Assembly (NCBI GenBank): GCA_021820445.1 | Contig: JAKADN010000013.1 | Coordinates: 1 to 37,113 of the forward strand | Length of the DNA: 37,113 nt | Origin: Nitrospirota bacterium | Lineage (GTDB): Bacteria; Nitrospirota; Leptospirillia; Leptospirillales; Leptospirillaceae | Direction: 5' to 3' | Shown here: positions 22,528-31,053 of the stretch, one piece after another | Layout of the letters: each line of letters begins with the position of its first letter | How positions within the stretch are numbered: the first letter of the stretch is position 1 | Translations under genes and position numbers: made by a program | Notes under the pieces: generated by a model | Told to the model about the DNA's origin: nothing | The model's input: the letters and a program-made list of their open reading frames with translations, nothing else | Databases searched by the model: none

Positions 22528-23279
22528 CCGTGGAGGGTGAGGGGAGATTCCTCCCGTTCATGGACCATCTCATCGAACTCCGCAAGAGGCTCATGAGGGC
22601 GCTCGTCTGGCTAGGCCTGGGCTTTGCCCTGAGCTTCCCTTTTTCCGAAAAAATGGTGGCCTTTCTGGGGAAGCTTGCAGGGACGCCTCTGGTGTTCACC
22701 ACGCCAACCGAGGCCTTCTGGATCACGATCAAAACCGCCTTTTACGGCGGACTTCTCCTGTCTTTCCCGGGATTCCTCTATGAGGCTTGGTGTTTTGTCG
22801 CCCCTGGCCTGTACAAGGACGAACGCCGATCCATTCTCCTGTGGGTGGGGGGAGGATCCGTCTTTTTTCTTCTGGGCATCGCTTTTTCCTTTTGGGTCGC
22901 TCTTCCCACAGCCCTGTCCTTCTTGGTTCATTTCGGAGAGGGAGAGGGTCTCCGGGCCTTCATGTCGGTGGACCGGACGATTTCTTTCGAATGGCGCTTT
23001 CTCCTGGTCTTCGGCTTGATCTTCGAGCTTCCGGTTGTCATGGGTTTTCTGTCCGACAGAGGACTGGTCTCTCCGCAAACCTTTCGTAAAAGCCGACGGT
23101 GGGCGATCGTCGGAAACGCAGTCCTGGCATCGGTTTTGTCCCCCACTCAGGATTTTCTCAACATGATGATCATGTTTGTCCCTCTTCTGCTCCTTTACGA
23201 ACTCGGAATCATCACCTCCGTGTGGGCTGCGTCCCGTCGGCGAAAAAGAAAGCAGGAGGAGGCTTCTGCACCTTCCTGA
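22524..23279 (+). CDS. tatC: Sec-independent protein translocase TatC
   Basis: TatC is the receptor for twin-arginine signal peptides in the inner membrane. At 251 residues it shows FMDHLIELRKRLMRAL near the N-terminus, the conserved periplasmic/loop motif YEAWCFVAPGLYKDERR, VFGLIFELPVVMGFL and a closing basic tail (RRRKRKQ). Six membrane segments are visible. ATG 22524 overlaps the tatB stop (ATGA); the frame upstream overlaps tatB and carries no TatC features. A hairpin-like sequence and a later terminator candidate follow. Confidence 0.95.
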   Translation: MTVEGEGRFLPFMDHLIELRKRLMRALVWLGLGFALSFPFSEKMVAFLGKLAGTPLVFTTPTEAFWITIKTAFYGGLLLSFPGFLYEAWCFVAPGLYKDERRSILLWVGGGSVFFLLGIAFSFWVALPTALSFLVHFGEGEGLRAFMSVDRTISFEWRFLLVFGLIFELPVVMGFLSDRGLVSPQTFRKSRRWAIVGNAVLASVLSPTQDFLNMMIMFVPLLLLYELGIITSVWAASRRRKRKQEEASAPS

Positions 23280-23302
23280 CCCTCCTGTCCCAGGGGTCTT
23301 GC

Positions 23303-23331
23303 TTGAATGAATTCCCTGTGTGCGATATCCT
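23303..23331 (+). promoter_or_regulatory. Candidate promoter of fhs
   Basis: TTGAAT (23303-23308) and TATCCT (23326-23331) are spaced 17 bases; each matches four of six consensus positions. Transcription would start near 23338 and give a leader of about 75 bases that includes the hairpin at 23360-23389. Confidence 0.35.
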
Positions 23332-23359
23332 GTCCCGACACTGTTTTTTTGGAATAATT

Positions 23360-23389
23360 GCGTCCAAAGAATTGGATGCCTGATTTTTT
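23360..23389 (+). terminator. Rho-independent terminator or attenuator before fhs
   Basis: GCGTCCAA (23360-23367) pairs with TTGGATGC (23372-23379), eight pairs including one G-U, around loop AGAA. CTGA and then six T (23384-23389) follow. It lies 80 bases after tatC and 24 bases before the fhs start. It may end the tat transcript or act as an attenuator in the fhs leader; its separation from tatC by a possible promoter makes the second reading worth testing. Confidence 0.5.
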
Positions 23390-23412
23390 GTCCTGAATTG
23401 TCAAGATTTTGC

Positions 23413-25107
23413 ATGGAGAATGTCTCGTTGGTCCCTTATGCTCCATCCCTGCGCGATCTCAAGGAGATCGCCCGCGATCTGGGCATCCCCTCTTCCCACT
23501 ATCATCCCTATGGACCCGGTCGGGGCAAGATCGACCCTCGGTTTTTAAATCGGGAGAAGGGTAAGAGGTCCCTCTACGTCCTGGTGTCGGGCATGACTCC
23601 GACTCCAGCGGGAGAAGGAAAGACGACAACATCCATCGGCCTTTCCATGGGGCTGGAAAGACTCGGGCTTCGATCAGTCGTCACCTTGCGGCAGCCTTCG
23701 ATGGGTCCTGTCTTTGGAATCAAGGGAGGGGGAGCCGGAGGGGGACGGTCGACGATCGAACCCTCCACTGTCCTGAACCTTCATTTGACGGGTGATATTC
23801 ATGCCGTGGGAGCGGCTCACAATCTCCTGGCCGCGGCGATCGACAACTCCCTCTATCATGGGAATCCCCTCGAAATCGATCCCTTGTCGGTGACCTGGAG
23901 CCGGGTCGTGGATGTCAACGACCGTGCCCTCCGCCGGATTGTCGTGGGCCTGGGTGGTCCAGGGTTCGGGGTTCCGAGGGAAAGCCGCTTTGAAATCGCT
24001 GTTTCAAGCGAAATTATGGCTATCCTTGCTCTTTCTAGGTCATGGGAAGAGCTGTCTGTTCGTCTCTCCTCCATCACTTTTGGCCGAAGCCGGGATGGCA
24101 GGCTTCTTCGTGCCTCGGATCTCGGCGTCGATGGAGCAATGGCCGCTCTTCTCCGGGAGGCTTTCTGGCCCAATCTTATGCAGACCCAGGAAGGAACGGC
24201 CGCGATCATCCATGGGTCTCCCTTCGCAAACATTGCTCACGGAAACAGCTCGGTGATGGGTGATCTCGTGGCTCTTGAAACCGCTGATGTGGTTGTGACG
24301 GAGGCGGGCTTCGGCTCCGACCTCGGAGGAGAAAAATTTTTCGATATAAAGTGCCGGGTCTCCGGAAGGGGTCCGGATGCAGCCGTGCTGGTGGTGACCA
24401 CCCGCGGTCTTCGCATGCATGGAGGGGTCGGGAAAGTCCGCTCCGGTCGAGCGCTTCCCCCGGAGCTTTTCATGGCAAACCCGGGAGCCGTCCGGGCTGG
24501 AATTCCGAACATGGAGCGCCATGTGGGGATCTTGCGTGGCTTCGGTGTGCCGGTTGTGGTGGCCATCAACAGCCTGGAAGGAGACAGCGACGAAGAGCAT
24601 GCGGCGATTGTCGAGGCGGCCATGAAAGTTGGAGCTTCGGCGGCTGTCGTATCGACGCACTTCGCCGAAGGAGGAAGAGGGGCGGAAGGTCTGGCCAAGG
24701 CTGTTCTTGACGCGGCGCAGGGCGGAACGGCTTCCTGGAAGCCTCTTTATGCTCTGACCGATTCTCCCGAAAGTAAGATCGAAACAGTGGCGACGAAGGT
24801 CTACGGAGCCTCCTCGGTTTCCTGGTCAGAAAACGCGCGCACCGAGCTTGAGCGGATCGCCGGAACTCCGGCCGCTGAATTTCCCGTTTGTATCGCCAAG
24901 ACATGGGCTTCGCTTTCCCATGATCCGACTGTGCTGGGGGCTCCGACCGGATTCGTATTCCCCGTTCGGGAGGTTCGGATCCTGTCAGGAGCCGGATTTC
25001 TGCTGGCTGTTGCGGGAGAGACGCAGACGATGCCGGGCCTTCCCAGTGATCCGGCTTTTTCCCGTGTCAGTCTGTCTCCGGACGGGACGATCACCGGGAT
25101 ATTGTAA
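23413..25107 (+). CDS. fhs: Formate-tetrahydrofolate ligase
   Basis: Fhs activates formate with ATP onto tetrahydrofolate, giving 10-formyl-THF for purines, fMet-tRNA and C1 metabolism. The 564 residues match the family's usual length. Motifs are P-loop-like TPTPAGEGKTTTSIGL, RQPSMGPVFGIKGGGAGGG, LTGDIHAVGAAHNLLAAAIDN, SVTWSRVVDVNDRALR, QTQEGTAAIIHGSPFANIAHG, EAGFGSDLGGEKFFDIKCR and the C-terminal GETQTMPGLPSDPA. ATG 23413 is the natural start, though no Shine-Dalgarno sequence is visible (TCAAGATTTTGC precedes it). It stands alone between tatC and an exported protein gene rather than with folD. Confidence 0.96.
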   Translation: MENVSLVPYAPSLRDLKEIARDLGIPSSHYHPYGPGRGKIDPRFLNREKGKRSLYVLVSGMTPTPAGEGKTTTSIGLSMGLERLGLRSVVTLRQPSMGPVFGIKGGGAGGGRSTIEPSTVLNLHLTGDIHAVGAAHNLLAAAIDNSLYHGNPLEIDPLSVTWSRVVDVNDRALRRIVVGLGGPGFGVPRESRFEIAVSSEIMAILALSRSWEELSVRLSSITFGRSRDGRLLRASDLGVDGAMAALLREAFWPNLMQTQEGTAAIIHGSPFANIAHGNSSVMGDLVALETADVVVTEAGFGSDLGGEKFFDIKCRVSGRGPDAAVLVVTTRGLRMHGGVGKVRSGRALPPELFMANPGAVRAGIPNMERHVGILRGFGVPVVVAINSLEGDSDEEHAAIVEAAMKVGASAAVVSTHFAEGGRGAEGLAKAVLDAAQGGTASWKPLYALTDSPESKIETVATKVYGASSVSWSENARTELERIAGTPAAEFPVCIAKTWASLSHDPTVLGAPTGFVFPVREVRILSGAGFLLAVAGETQTMPGLPSDPAFSRVSLSPDGTITGIL

Positions 25108-25128
25108 AAAGAAGGAGAAAGCATTTCC

Positions 25129-27099
25129 ATGCGATCGGGGCAAGGAATCCGGCCTATTTCCGGAAAAAAGGCACTGATCGGGTTTCTTTTTTCTGTCTTG
25201 GTGTTGTCCCTATTCCCTCTTCCTTCCATGTCGGCGGAATCACCCCCGCAACCGGTCGGTGGGGTCTCCCAGAAAACCATCGCCAGAGCGACAGATGTCG
25301 TTCATATTCTCGAAACATTTTTTCCCCCTGGAAAAGGACAGATCTCCGAAGTGGGACCAGAAGGTCGGGTATCTCTCGACAGGGGAAGTTCCCAGGGACT
25401 GTATCCTGGAGCCGTGGTCATGGTCTACAGGCCGGGGCCACCCTTTCGGGATTTTTATACGGGTCTGGTCATTGGCCGCCGGGAGGAAAGGGTCGGATGG
25501 ATCGAACTCCGGACCGTGACTCCGGAATCCTCTGAAGGTTTTTTTTCCGGAACGGGACAGGTTCGCGTCGGAGACCGGTTTCGAATGCCGGAGTCCCTTG
25601 TCCGGATTGCCCTTGTGCCGGCCTCGAGATATGCCGACCTCGGTGTGATGAGCCATCTGACCAGAGCCCTGCAGAAATCAAGACGATTTTCGGTCGTCGA
25701 TCCTTTTAGGGTCGATCTGGCCATGCGAAAGATGGGGAAGGGGGCCCTTTCCGATCCAGCCTATCGGGCCCGTCTTGCCAGAAATCTCAAGGTCCAGAGC
25801 CTGATCCTGGTCGACACCACGCTCCTTGGCGACAAGGTGCTTCTGAACATGGAAATTGCTGGCGGACTGTCGGGAGAGAAGGCTTTCGCGCTTGAGACCA
25901 ATCTCACTGGTGTGCGTCCCCTCTCGGGGGGAGGAGATCTTCTGTCCAGTATCTCTCCAAACATGCATGCCGCCAAGCTGCCGCCCCTTTCCGTTCCTTT
26001 CCGGACCGTCAAACTTCCTTTTATACCCTTCTTTCTGACTGAAGGGCACTACATTCCGGGTGAGGGAACGATCACGGCTCTTTCAGATGGCCGTCGGATC
26101 GTGGTGGGAACGATCGGAAACGACCGGGTCCGGACCCACTACCGGGAATCCGATCCCCGGGTCGGAGGAAACCGGCATGTCTTTATTTCCTCCGGACCCG
26201 TGATCCCACCCGACAGGGAGCATCCCGGATTGGACCAGATTGCCGTCACGAACATTGTGGGTGGAGAGCCCGACTCGTACGTGCTCGATTACGACGGAAC
26301 AACCTTCCGGCGCATCGCAAAGCATCTACCCTGGTACATTCGGATCGTGCGCATGTCGGATGGGACAACGCATCTGATCGGTCAGAAGATGGGGGTGAAC
26401 AACGCCTTTCTGGGACACATCCATTTCCTCCGCTGGAAGCTCGACCATTTTGAAAAGGGGGACAAGGTGGATTGGCCGAAGGCCATCACCCTCCTCGGCA
26501 CTCTCCCCGTCCGGACGGGAGGGCAGAATGCTTTTCTCAAGATCGCGATGGACAATCATCTCGAATACTACGATGCCCGAGGAGACCTGAGGTTCAAAAG
26601 CCCCATTTTTCTTGGAGGATATTCGAATCATTTCGTGTTCGGAAGGCCACATGCCCTCTTGCCGGTCCAGTCCCGGAGCGTCCGCGTCAAAGGCCGCATT
26701 CTGGTCCTGACACCCCCTGGGGATCCAGGGAAACCCATCGCCGTGGTCTACAAGAATATCCCCATGTCCTCGGGCTTTGGAAACTTCCAGGGTTTTCAAT
26801 ACGGACAGGTCTATTTCTATCGATGGACGGGCGTCAACTGGACCCTTTTGGGAGAATTGACCAGGGTCAAAAATTTTATCCGTGATATTGCGATCCTGAA
26901 AGATCCCGCGAGCGGGGCTCCAAGCCTTGTGGTCGGAACGGAGCCGGTCTTCAATTTCATGAATATCCAGAACCTGATCGTGAAGGAAGGAACGCTCCTG
27001 TATTTTCATCTTCCAGATACGGTCAACCGCTATCTTCGCTCGGGTACGACATCTCCCACCCTTTTGAATCGTCCATCGGGAGGCGGACAGAAAAAATGA
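25129..27099 (+). CDS. Exported protein with CsgG/FlgT-like and propeller-like regions
   Basis: This 656-residue protein has a signal peptide (basic GKK, hydrophobic LIGFLFSVLVLSLF, probable cleavage after SMSA near residue 36). Residues about 72-152 (GRVSLDRGSSQGLYPGAVVMVY) look like the small beta domain seen in FlgT-type proteins. Residues about 158-250 (VRIALVPASRYADLG, LTRALQKSRRFSVVDP, LKVQSLILVDTTL) resemble the CsgG/TolB-N-like fold. The rest (about 285-640) is beta-rich with repeating FxRWK/FYRWTG segments, like VCBS or FG-GAP propellers. Similar architectures occur in Geobacter-type bacteria without known function. The Shine-Dalgarno AAGGAG lies at 25111-25116. It overlaps the uppS start as ATGA, so it is co-transcribed with envelope genes. 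Confidence 0.68.
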   Translation: MRSGQGIRPISGKKALIGFLFSVLVLSLFPLPSMSAESPPQPVGGVSQKTIARATDVVHILETFFPPGKGQISEVGPEGRVSLDRGSSQGLYPGAVVMVYRPGPPFRDFYTGLVIGRREERVGWIELRTVTPESSEGFFSGTGQVRVGDRFRMPESLVRIALVPASRYADLGVMSHLTRALQKSRRFSVVDPFRVDLAMRKMGKGALSDPAYRARLARNLKVQSLILVDTTLLGDKVLLNMEIAGGLSGEKAFALETNLTGVRPLSGGGDLLSSISPNMHAAKLPPLSVPFRTVKLPFIPFFLTEGHYIPGEGTITALSDGRRIVVGTIGNDRVRTHYRESDPRVGGNRHVFISSGPVIPPDREHPGLDQIAVTNIVGGEPDSYVLDYDGTTFRRIAKHLPWYIRIVRMSDGTTHLIGQKMGVNNAFLGHIHFLRWKLDHFEKGDKVDWPKAITLLGTLPVRTGGQNAFLKIAMDNHLEYYDARGDLRFKSPIFLGGYSNHFVFGRPHALLPVQSRSVRVKGRILVLTPPGDPGKPIAVVYKNIPMSSGFGNFQGFQYGQVYFYRWTGVNWTLLGELTRVKNFIRDIAILKDPASGAPSLVVGTEPVFNFMNIQNLIVKEGTLLYFHLPDTVNRYLRSGTTSPTLLNRPSGGGQKK

Positions 27100-27890
27100 T
27101 TCCTCGTCAGGAGATGGTTAATCCACAAGCCTGTGAGGCTCCGGACTGGCTCGTTCGGCCCCCGGCTCATCTGGCCATCATCATGGATGGAAACGGACGC
27201 TGGGCTCAGAAGCGGCATCTTCCGAGAGTGGCCGGCCACCGTCAGGGGGCTCAGGCGGTGCGACGGACGGTGACCATTTGCCGCTCCTGGGGGATCCGTT
27301 ATTTGACCCTCTATGCGTTCTCGTGGGAAAATTGGAAAAGATCCCGGCTGGAAGTTGAAGCGTTGATGCATCTCCTTGAGGACTATCTTGACCGCGAAGA
27401 GGCCCTCATGATCGAGAAATCGATCCGCTTTCGGGCCATCGGGGATCGGGCACGCCTGCCGCGAAGTGTCCTTCGAAAGCTTGAAGCCGTGGAGGCCAGC
27501 ACGATCTCGGGAAAGGCCATGGACCTTACGCTGGCGCTTTCTTATTCCGGGCGAGAGGAGATTCTTTCGGCGGCCCGTCGCCTGGCGGCGGATGCCGTGG
27601 CAGGCAGGGTTGATCCGGCGACCCTCTCTCAGGAGGATTTTTGCCGGTATCTCGACTCCTTTGATCTCCCGCCCCCCGATCTTCTTGTCCGGACAAGCGG
27701 AGAATACAGGATCAGCAATTTTCTTCTGTGGCAGATTGCTTACACTGAGTTGTATTTCACCGGGATTTTCTGGCCGGATTTCGGAGAAGAAGATCTGAAA
27801 CAGGCACTTCTGGATTATCAGGAACGTCAGAGGCGCTTCGGAGCCGAGGGTGTGACGACCGCGGACGCATCCGGAGGCACGGAGCGCTGA
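27096..27890 (+). CDS. uppS: Isoprenyl transferase (undecaprenyl diphosphate synthase)
   Basis: UppS extends farnesyl diphosphate with IPP to C55-PP, the carrier for peptidoglycan and O-antigen. The 264 residues contain HLAIIMDGNGRWAQ (catalytic D31), GHRQGAQAVR, LTLYAFSWENWKR, LSYSGREEI, DLLVRTSGEYRISNFLLWQIAYTELYF and FWPDF, the full set of cis-prenyltransferase regions. The usual RTSGE-x-R-x-SNFxLWQ is intact. The N-terminal 20 residues and the C-terminal VTTADASGGTER tail are extra. ATG 27096 overlaps the upstream stop, and its own stop overlaps cdsA by one base. Confidence 0.95.
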   Translation: MIPRQEMVNPQACEAPDWLVRPPAHLAIIMDGNGRWAQKRHLPRVAGHRQGAQAVRRTVTICRSWGIRYLTLYAFSWENWKRSRLEVEALMHLLEDYLDREEALMIEKSIRFRAIGDRARLPRSVLRKLEAVEASTISGKAMDLTLALSYSGREEILSAARRLAADAVAGRVDPATLSQEDFCRYLDSFDLPPPDLLVRTSGEYRISNFLLWQIAYTELYFTGIFWPDFGEEDLKQALLDYQERQRRFGAEGVTTADASGGTER

Positions 27891-28723
27891 TGGAGCTTGT
27901 CCGAAGGCTTGTCGTGGCAGGAATCGCGATCCCGATGATCGTGGCTTTGGTTGTTTGGGCCACTCCTTTTCTCTTCTTTCTGGTAATGGCCGGCTTAGTG
28001 ATTCTTGCCCAATATGAGTTCTATCGACTCTTTCCGGACATTTCCATTGACAGCGGGGTCTGGATGGGGTTATCGGCGGGAGTCGGGTTTCTTTATGTGA
28101 TCTACCTCAAAAGCACCGGGGCTGTTCCTCCGGAAACGCTCGAGGTGGTCGCGGCGCTCCTGCTTCTGACGGTCCTGGGAGGAACTCTCCTTTCGGGAGG
28201 AGTGGCGCGAATGGCCCAGCTCCCGATTGTTTGGCTCGGGATCATGTACATCCCTTTCCTTCTCGGGACAATCCTCCTGATTCGGGGTATTCCCGGGGGA
28301 GATCGATGGATCCTCTATCTTCTGGCCTTGACCTGGATCGTCGACTCTGGAGGATATTTCTTCGGAAAAATGCTTGGCCGACACAAAATGGCTCCTGGTG
28401 TTTCTCCCGGAAAAACCTGGGAGGGGGCATTGGGCGGGACGGTAGCCGGTATACTCTTTAGTCTCCTCGTCGCTTCCTGGCTTCCGGCGCCGCTGTCCCG
28501 GATGGCTGTTTTCTGGATTGCCCTCCTGCTTTCGGTCACCGGACAGTTGGGAGATCTGGTAGAGTCAGCCTTCAAAAGACAAGCCGGTGTGAAGGATTCA
28601 GGGCACCTGTTGCCCGGACACGGCGGCATGCTCGACAAGGTGGACAGCCTCATCTTCAACGCACCTGTCCTTTATGGAGTTCTGATTTTTTACGAAGGAC
28701 TCAGCTCTCCCGTCATCGTCTAG
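27890..28723 (+). CDS. cdsA: Phosphatidate cytidylyltransferase
   Basis: CdsA makes CDP-diacylglycerol from phosphatidate and CTP in the inner membrane. The 277 residues carry about seven to eight hydrophobic segments and the family signature near the C-terminus: SAFKRQAGVKDSGHLLPGHGGMLDKVDSLIFNAP is represented by KRQAGVKDSGHLLPGHGG and DRxDS-like DKVDS. Earlier, WIVDSGGYFFGKMLGRHK and SPGKTWEGALGG are conserved. ATG 27890 overlaps the uppS stop (TGATG). The uppS-cdsA-dxr-rseP order is common across bacteria. Confidence 0.94.
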   Translation: MELVRRLVVAGIAIPMIVALVVWATPFLFFLVMAGLVILAQYEFYRLFPDISIDSGVWMGLSAGVGFLYVIYLKSTGAVPPETLEVVAALLLLTVLGGTLLSGGVARMAQLPIVWLGIMYIPFLLGTILLIRGIPGGDRWILYLLALTWIVDSGGYFFGKMLGRHKMAPGVSPGKTWEGALGGTVAGILFSLLVASWLPAPLSRMAVFWIALLLSVTGQLGDLVESAFKRQAGVKDSGHLLPGHGGMLDKVDSLIFNAPVLYGVLIFYEGLSSPVIV

Positions 28724-28735
28724 GATAGGACTGAA

Positions 28736-29944
28736 ATGGCGAACGAACCTACGACAGGGGCAAAGGTCGGCTTATCCATCCTGGGATCCTCGGGATCGAT
28801 CGGGCGATCGGCTCTCGACATTGTCCGGTCCCATCCCGACCGATTCCGTATCAGGGGGCTGGCTTGCGGAAAGAATCTCGACCAGGCACTCCTTCAGGCG
28901 CGGGAATTTCGTCCGGAACTCCTGTCTGTCGACGAAAGCCTCTATTCCCATGTCAGGGAAGAACTTTCCGGAACAGGAATTCACGTTCAGGCCGGAGTTG
29001 AAGGGGCCTGTGCCGTGGCGGCCCTTCCCGATGCGGAGGTGTTGCTTTCCGCCATTGTCGGAGAAGCCGGACTGGCTCCCACCTGGGAAGGCATCCGAAA
29101 CGGAAGGACTGTTGCCCTTGCGAACAAGGAAACGTTGGTCGTTGGGGGGCAGACAGTGATCGACCGGATCAAGTCGAAGGGGGCTCGTCTCGTTCCTGTC
29201 GACTCGGAACACAGCGCGATCTATCAGGCGATGAGAGGTCATTCCTGGACGGGAGTCCGCAGGATCATTCTGACCGCCTCCGGCGGACCTTTCTTTGGAA
29301 AGACCAGGGCCGACCTCGACCAGGTTTCGCGTGATCAGGCTCTGAACCACCCGACATGGAAAATGGGTCCCAAGATCACCATTGACTCGGCGACACTCCT
29401 GAACAAGGGTCTGGAGCTCATCGAGGCTCGGTGGCTGTTCGATATTCCCTCGAGCCAGATCGATGTTGTCGTCCACCGTCAGAGCATCATTCATTCTATG
29501 GTCGAGTTTGAGGATGCCTCCGTGCTGGCCCAGATGGGGGTCCCCGACATGAAGGGACCGATTGCCTATGCCATTTCGGGGGAGGAGCGCCTTCCTATCG
29601 GTGTTCCCTTTCTCGACCTGGTCAAAACAGGGACTCTGACTTTCTTTCCTCCCGATCACGAGACCTTTCCTGCGATCCGTCTGGCCGCCCGATCGATCGC
29701 CCGGACCGGGCAGGGTCCCCTGTACCTGAACATGGCCAATGAAGTGGCGGTTCAGGCATTTCTGGAAGGGCGCATTTCCTTTACCGGCATTTTTGACATA
29801 TGGGAGCGGGTGATGGCGGAGGCTCCCGAGGCCGTTCCGGAGTCTCTTGACGAGATTCGACGGGCGGTCTCCAGGGCCACTGCACTCGCCCACGACGCGG
29901 TGGCCAAGACTGGGTCCATGGGATCGGTCCCGGTCTGCTCCTGA
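28736..29944 (+). CDS. dxr: 1-deoxy-D-xylulose 5-phosphate reductoisomerase
   Basis: Dxr converts DXP to MEP with NADPH, the committed step of the non-mevalonate pathway. The 402 residues contain the NADPH site LGSSGSIGRSALDIV (16-30), ALANKETLVVGG, the metal-binding PVDSEHSAIYQ, the substrate loop LTASGGPFFG, HPTWKMGPKITIDSATLLNKGLELIEA and VVHRQSIIHSMVEFED. ATG 28736 has AGGATAGGA upstream, 12 bases after cdsA. It has full family length, with a slightly extended C-terminus. Together with ispG further on, it shows that this organism makes isoprenoids by the MEP route. Confidence 0.97.
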   Translation: MANEPTTGAKVGLSILGSSGSIGRSALDIVRSHPDRFRIRGLACGKNLDQALLQAREFRPELLSVDESLYSHVREELSGTGIHVQAGVEGACAVAALPDAEVLLSAIVGEAGLAPTWEGIRNGRTVALANKETLVVGGQTVIDRIKSKGARLVPVDSEHSAIYQAMRGHSWTGVRRIILTASGGPFFGKTRADLDQVSRDQALNHPTWKMGPKITIDSATLLNKGLELIEARWLFDIPSSQIDVVVHRQSIIHSMVEFEDASVLAQMGVPDMKGPIAYAISGEERLPIGVPFLDLVKTGTLTFFPPDHETFPAIRLAARSIARTGQGPLYLNMANEVAVQAFLEGRISFTGIFDIWERVMAEAPEAVPESLDEIRRAVSRATALAHDAVAKTGSMGSVPVCS

Positions 29945-29969
29945 AATCCCTGATGAAAGGCAGAGTCGC

Positions 29970-31037
29970 TTGACAGCTATCGTTTCTTTTATCGTCGTGA
30001 TCGGGGTTCTCATCCTGATCCATGAACTGGGCCACTTTTTGGTTGCCAAGAGATTCGGTGTCAAGATCGAAAAGTTTTCGATCGGCTTCGGCCCGAAGAT
30101 CTTTGCGAAAACAGTGGGTGACACAGAATATCGCCTGTCCTGGATCCCCCTGGGGGGGTATGTCAAGATGCTCGGGGAGACCGATCCGGAGAAAGTGGCT
30201 CCGGAGGATCTTCCTCATTCCTTTTCGGCTCTTTCCGTTTCGAAACGGATGATGATCGCCGCAGCGGGTCCTGTGGCCAATTTCATTCTGGCCATCCTTC
30301 TTTTCGCCGCCGTATTCTGGTCGGGGCTCCCGGTCATGGAAGCCGTGGTGGGACAGGTTCTGCCAGCGTCTCCAGCGGCAAAGGCCGGAATCGAGAAGGG
30401 AGACCGCATTCTCTCGGTGAATGGTCATATCATCGAGCGTTGGGATGATCTTCGGAGATCGATTGAGCGCCAGGGCGGACACAATGTCCTTCTTTCTGTC
30501 CGAAGAGGGGACAAGACCCTGTCCTTCCAGATCGTTCCGCGGGTCGAAGCGGGAAAAAATCTGTTCGGTGAGGCAGAAAATCAAGGCAAGATCGGGGTGG
30601 GGCCCTCCGGAACCTTTGTCACTGTCCGGTACGGTTTTTCCGAAGGGCTTGGCCTGGCTGTCATCAAGACATGGAGAATCGCCTCGATCAATCTTATCTC
30701 CCTGGGCAAGATGGTCACTGGTCACATTTCCCCCAAAAACCTGGGAGGACCGATCCTCATCGCCCAGATGTCTGCGAAGGCCGCCAAGTCCGGTCTCTCG
30801 AATCTTCTGGTGTTCATGGGGTTTGTCAGCGTGACCCTGGGTGTCATGAACCTTCTTCCCATTCCCGTCCTGGACGGGGGGCACCTCCTTTTTCTCGCGG
30901 CCGAGGGGATTTTAAGAAAGCCGCCCTCCCTCAGGGTTCGGGAGCTTTCGATGCAGGTCGGCTTTGTCATCTTGCTGACAATCATGGTTTTTGCCTTCTA
31001 TAACGATATCATGCGAGTTTTCGGAACTGGGCGATAA
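29970..31037 (+). CDS. rseP: Site-2 zinc metalloprotease RseP
   Basis: RseP cuts transmembrane anti-sigma factors and signal peptides inside the inner membrane. The 355 residues show HELGH (18-22) in the first membrane segment, GFGPKIF and PLGGYVKMLGE, a PDZ domain (about 120-200, GQVLPASPAAKAGIEKGDRILSVNG), and the second metal motif NLLPIPVLDGGH. Three to four membrane segments are visible. There is one PDZ domain, as in many non-proteobacteria, rather than two. TTG 29970 has GAAAGG nine bases upstream; the frame upstream overlaps dxr and is not protein-like. Confidence 0.94.
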   Translation: MTAIVSFIVVIGVLILIHELGHFLVAKRFGVKIEKFSIGFGPKIFAKTVGDTEYRLSWIPLGGYVKMLGETDPEKVAPEDLPHSFSALSVSKRMMIAAAGPVANFILAILLFAAVFWSGLPVMEAVVGQVLPASPAAKAGIEKGDRILSVNGHIIERWDDLRRSIERQGGHNVLLSVRRGDKTLSFQIVPRVEAGKNLFGEAENQGKIGVGPSGTFVTVRYGFSEGLGLAVIKTWRIASINLISLGKMVTGHISPKNLGGPILIAQMSAKAAKSGLSNLLVFMGFVSVTLGVMNLLPIPVLDGGHLLFLAAEGILRKPPSLRVRELSMQVGFVILLTIMVFAFYNDIMRVFGTGR

Positions 31038-31053
31038 TATAAGGAGCGTTTTT

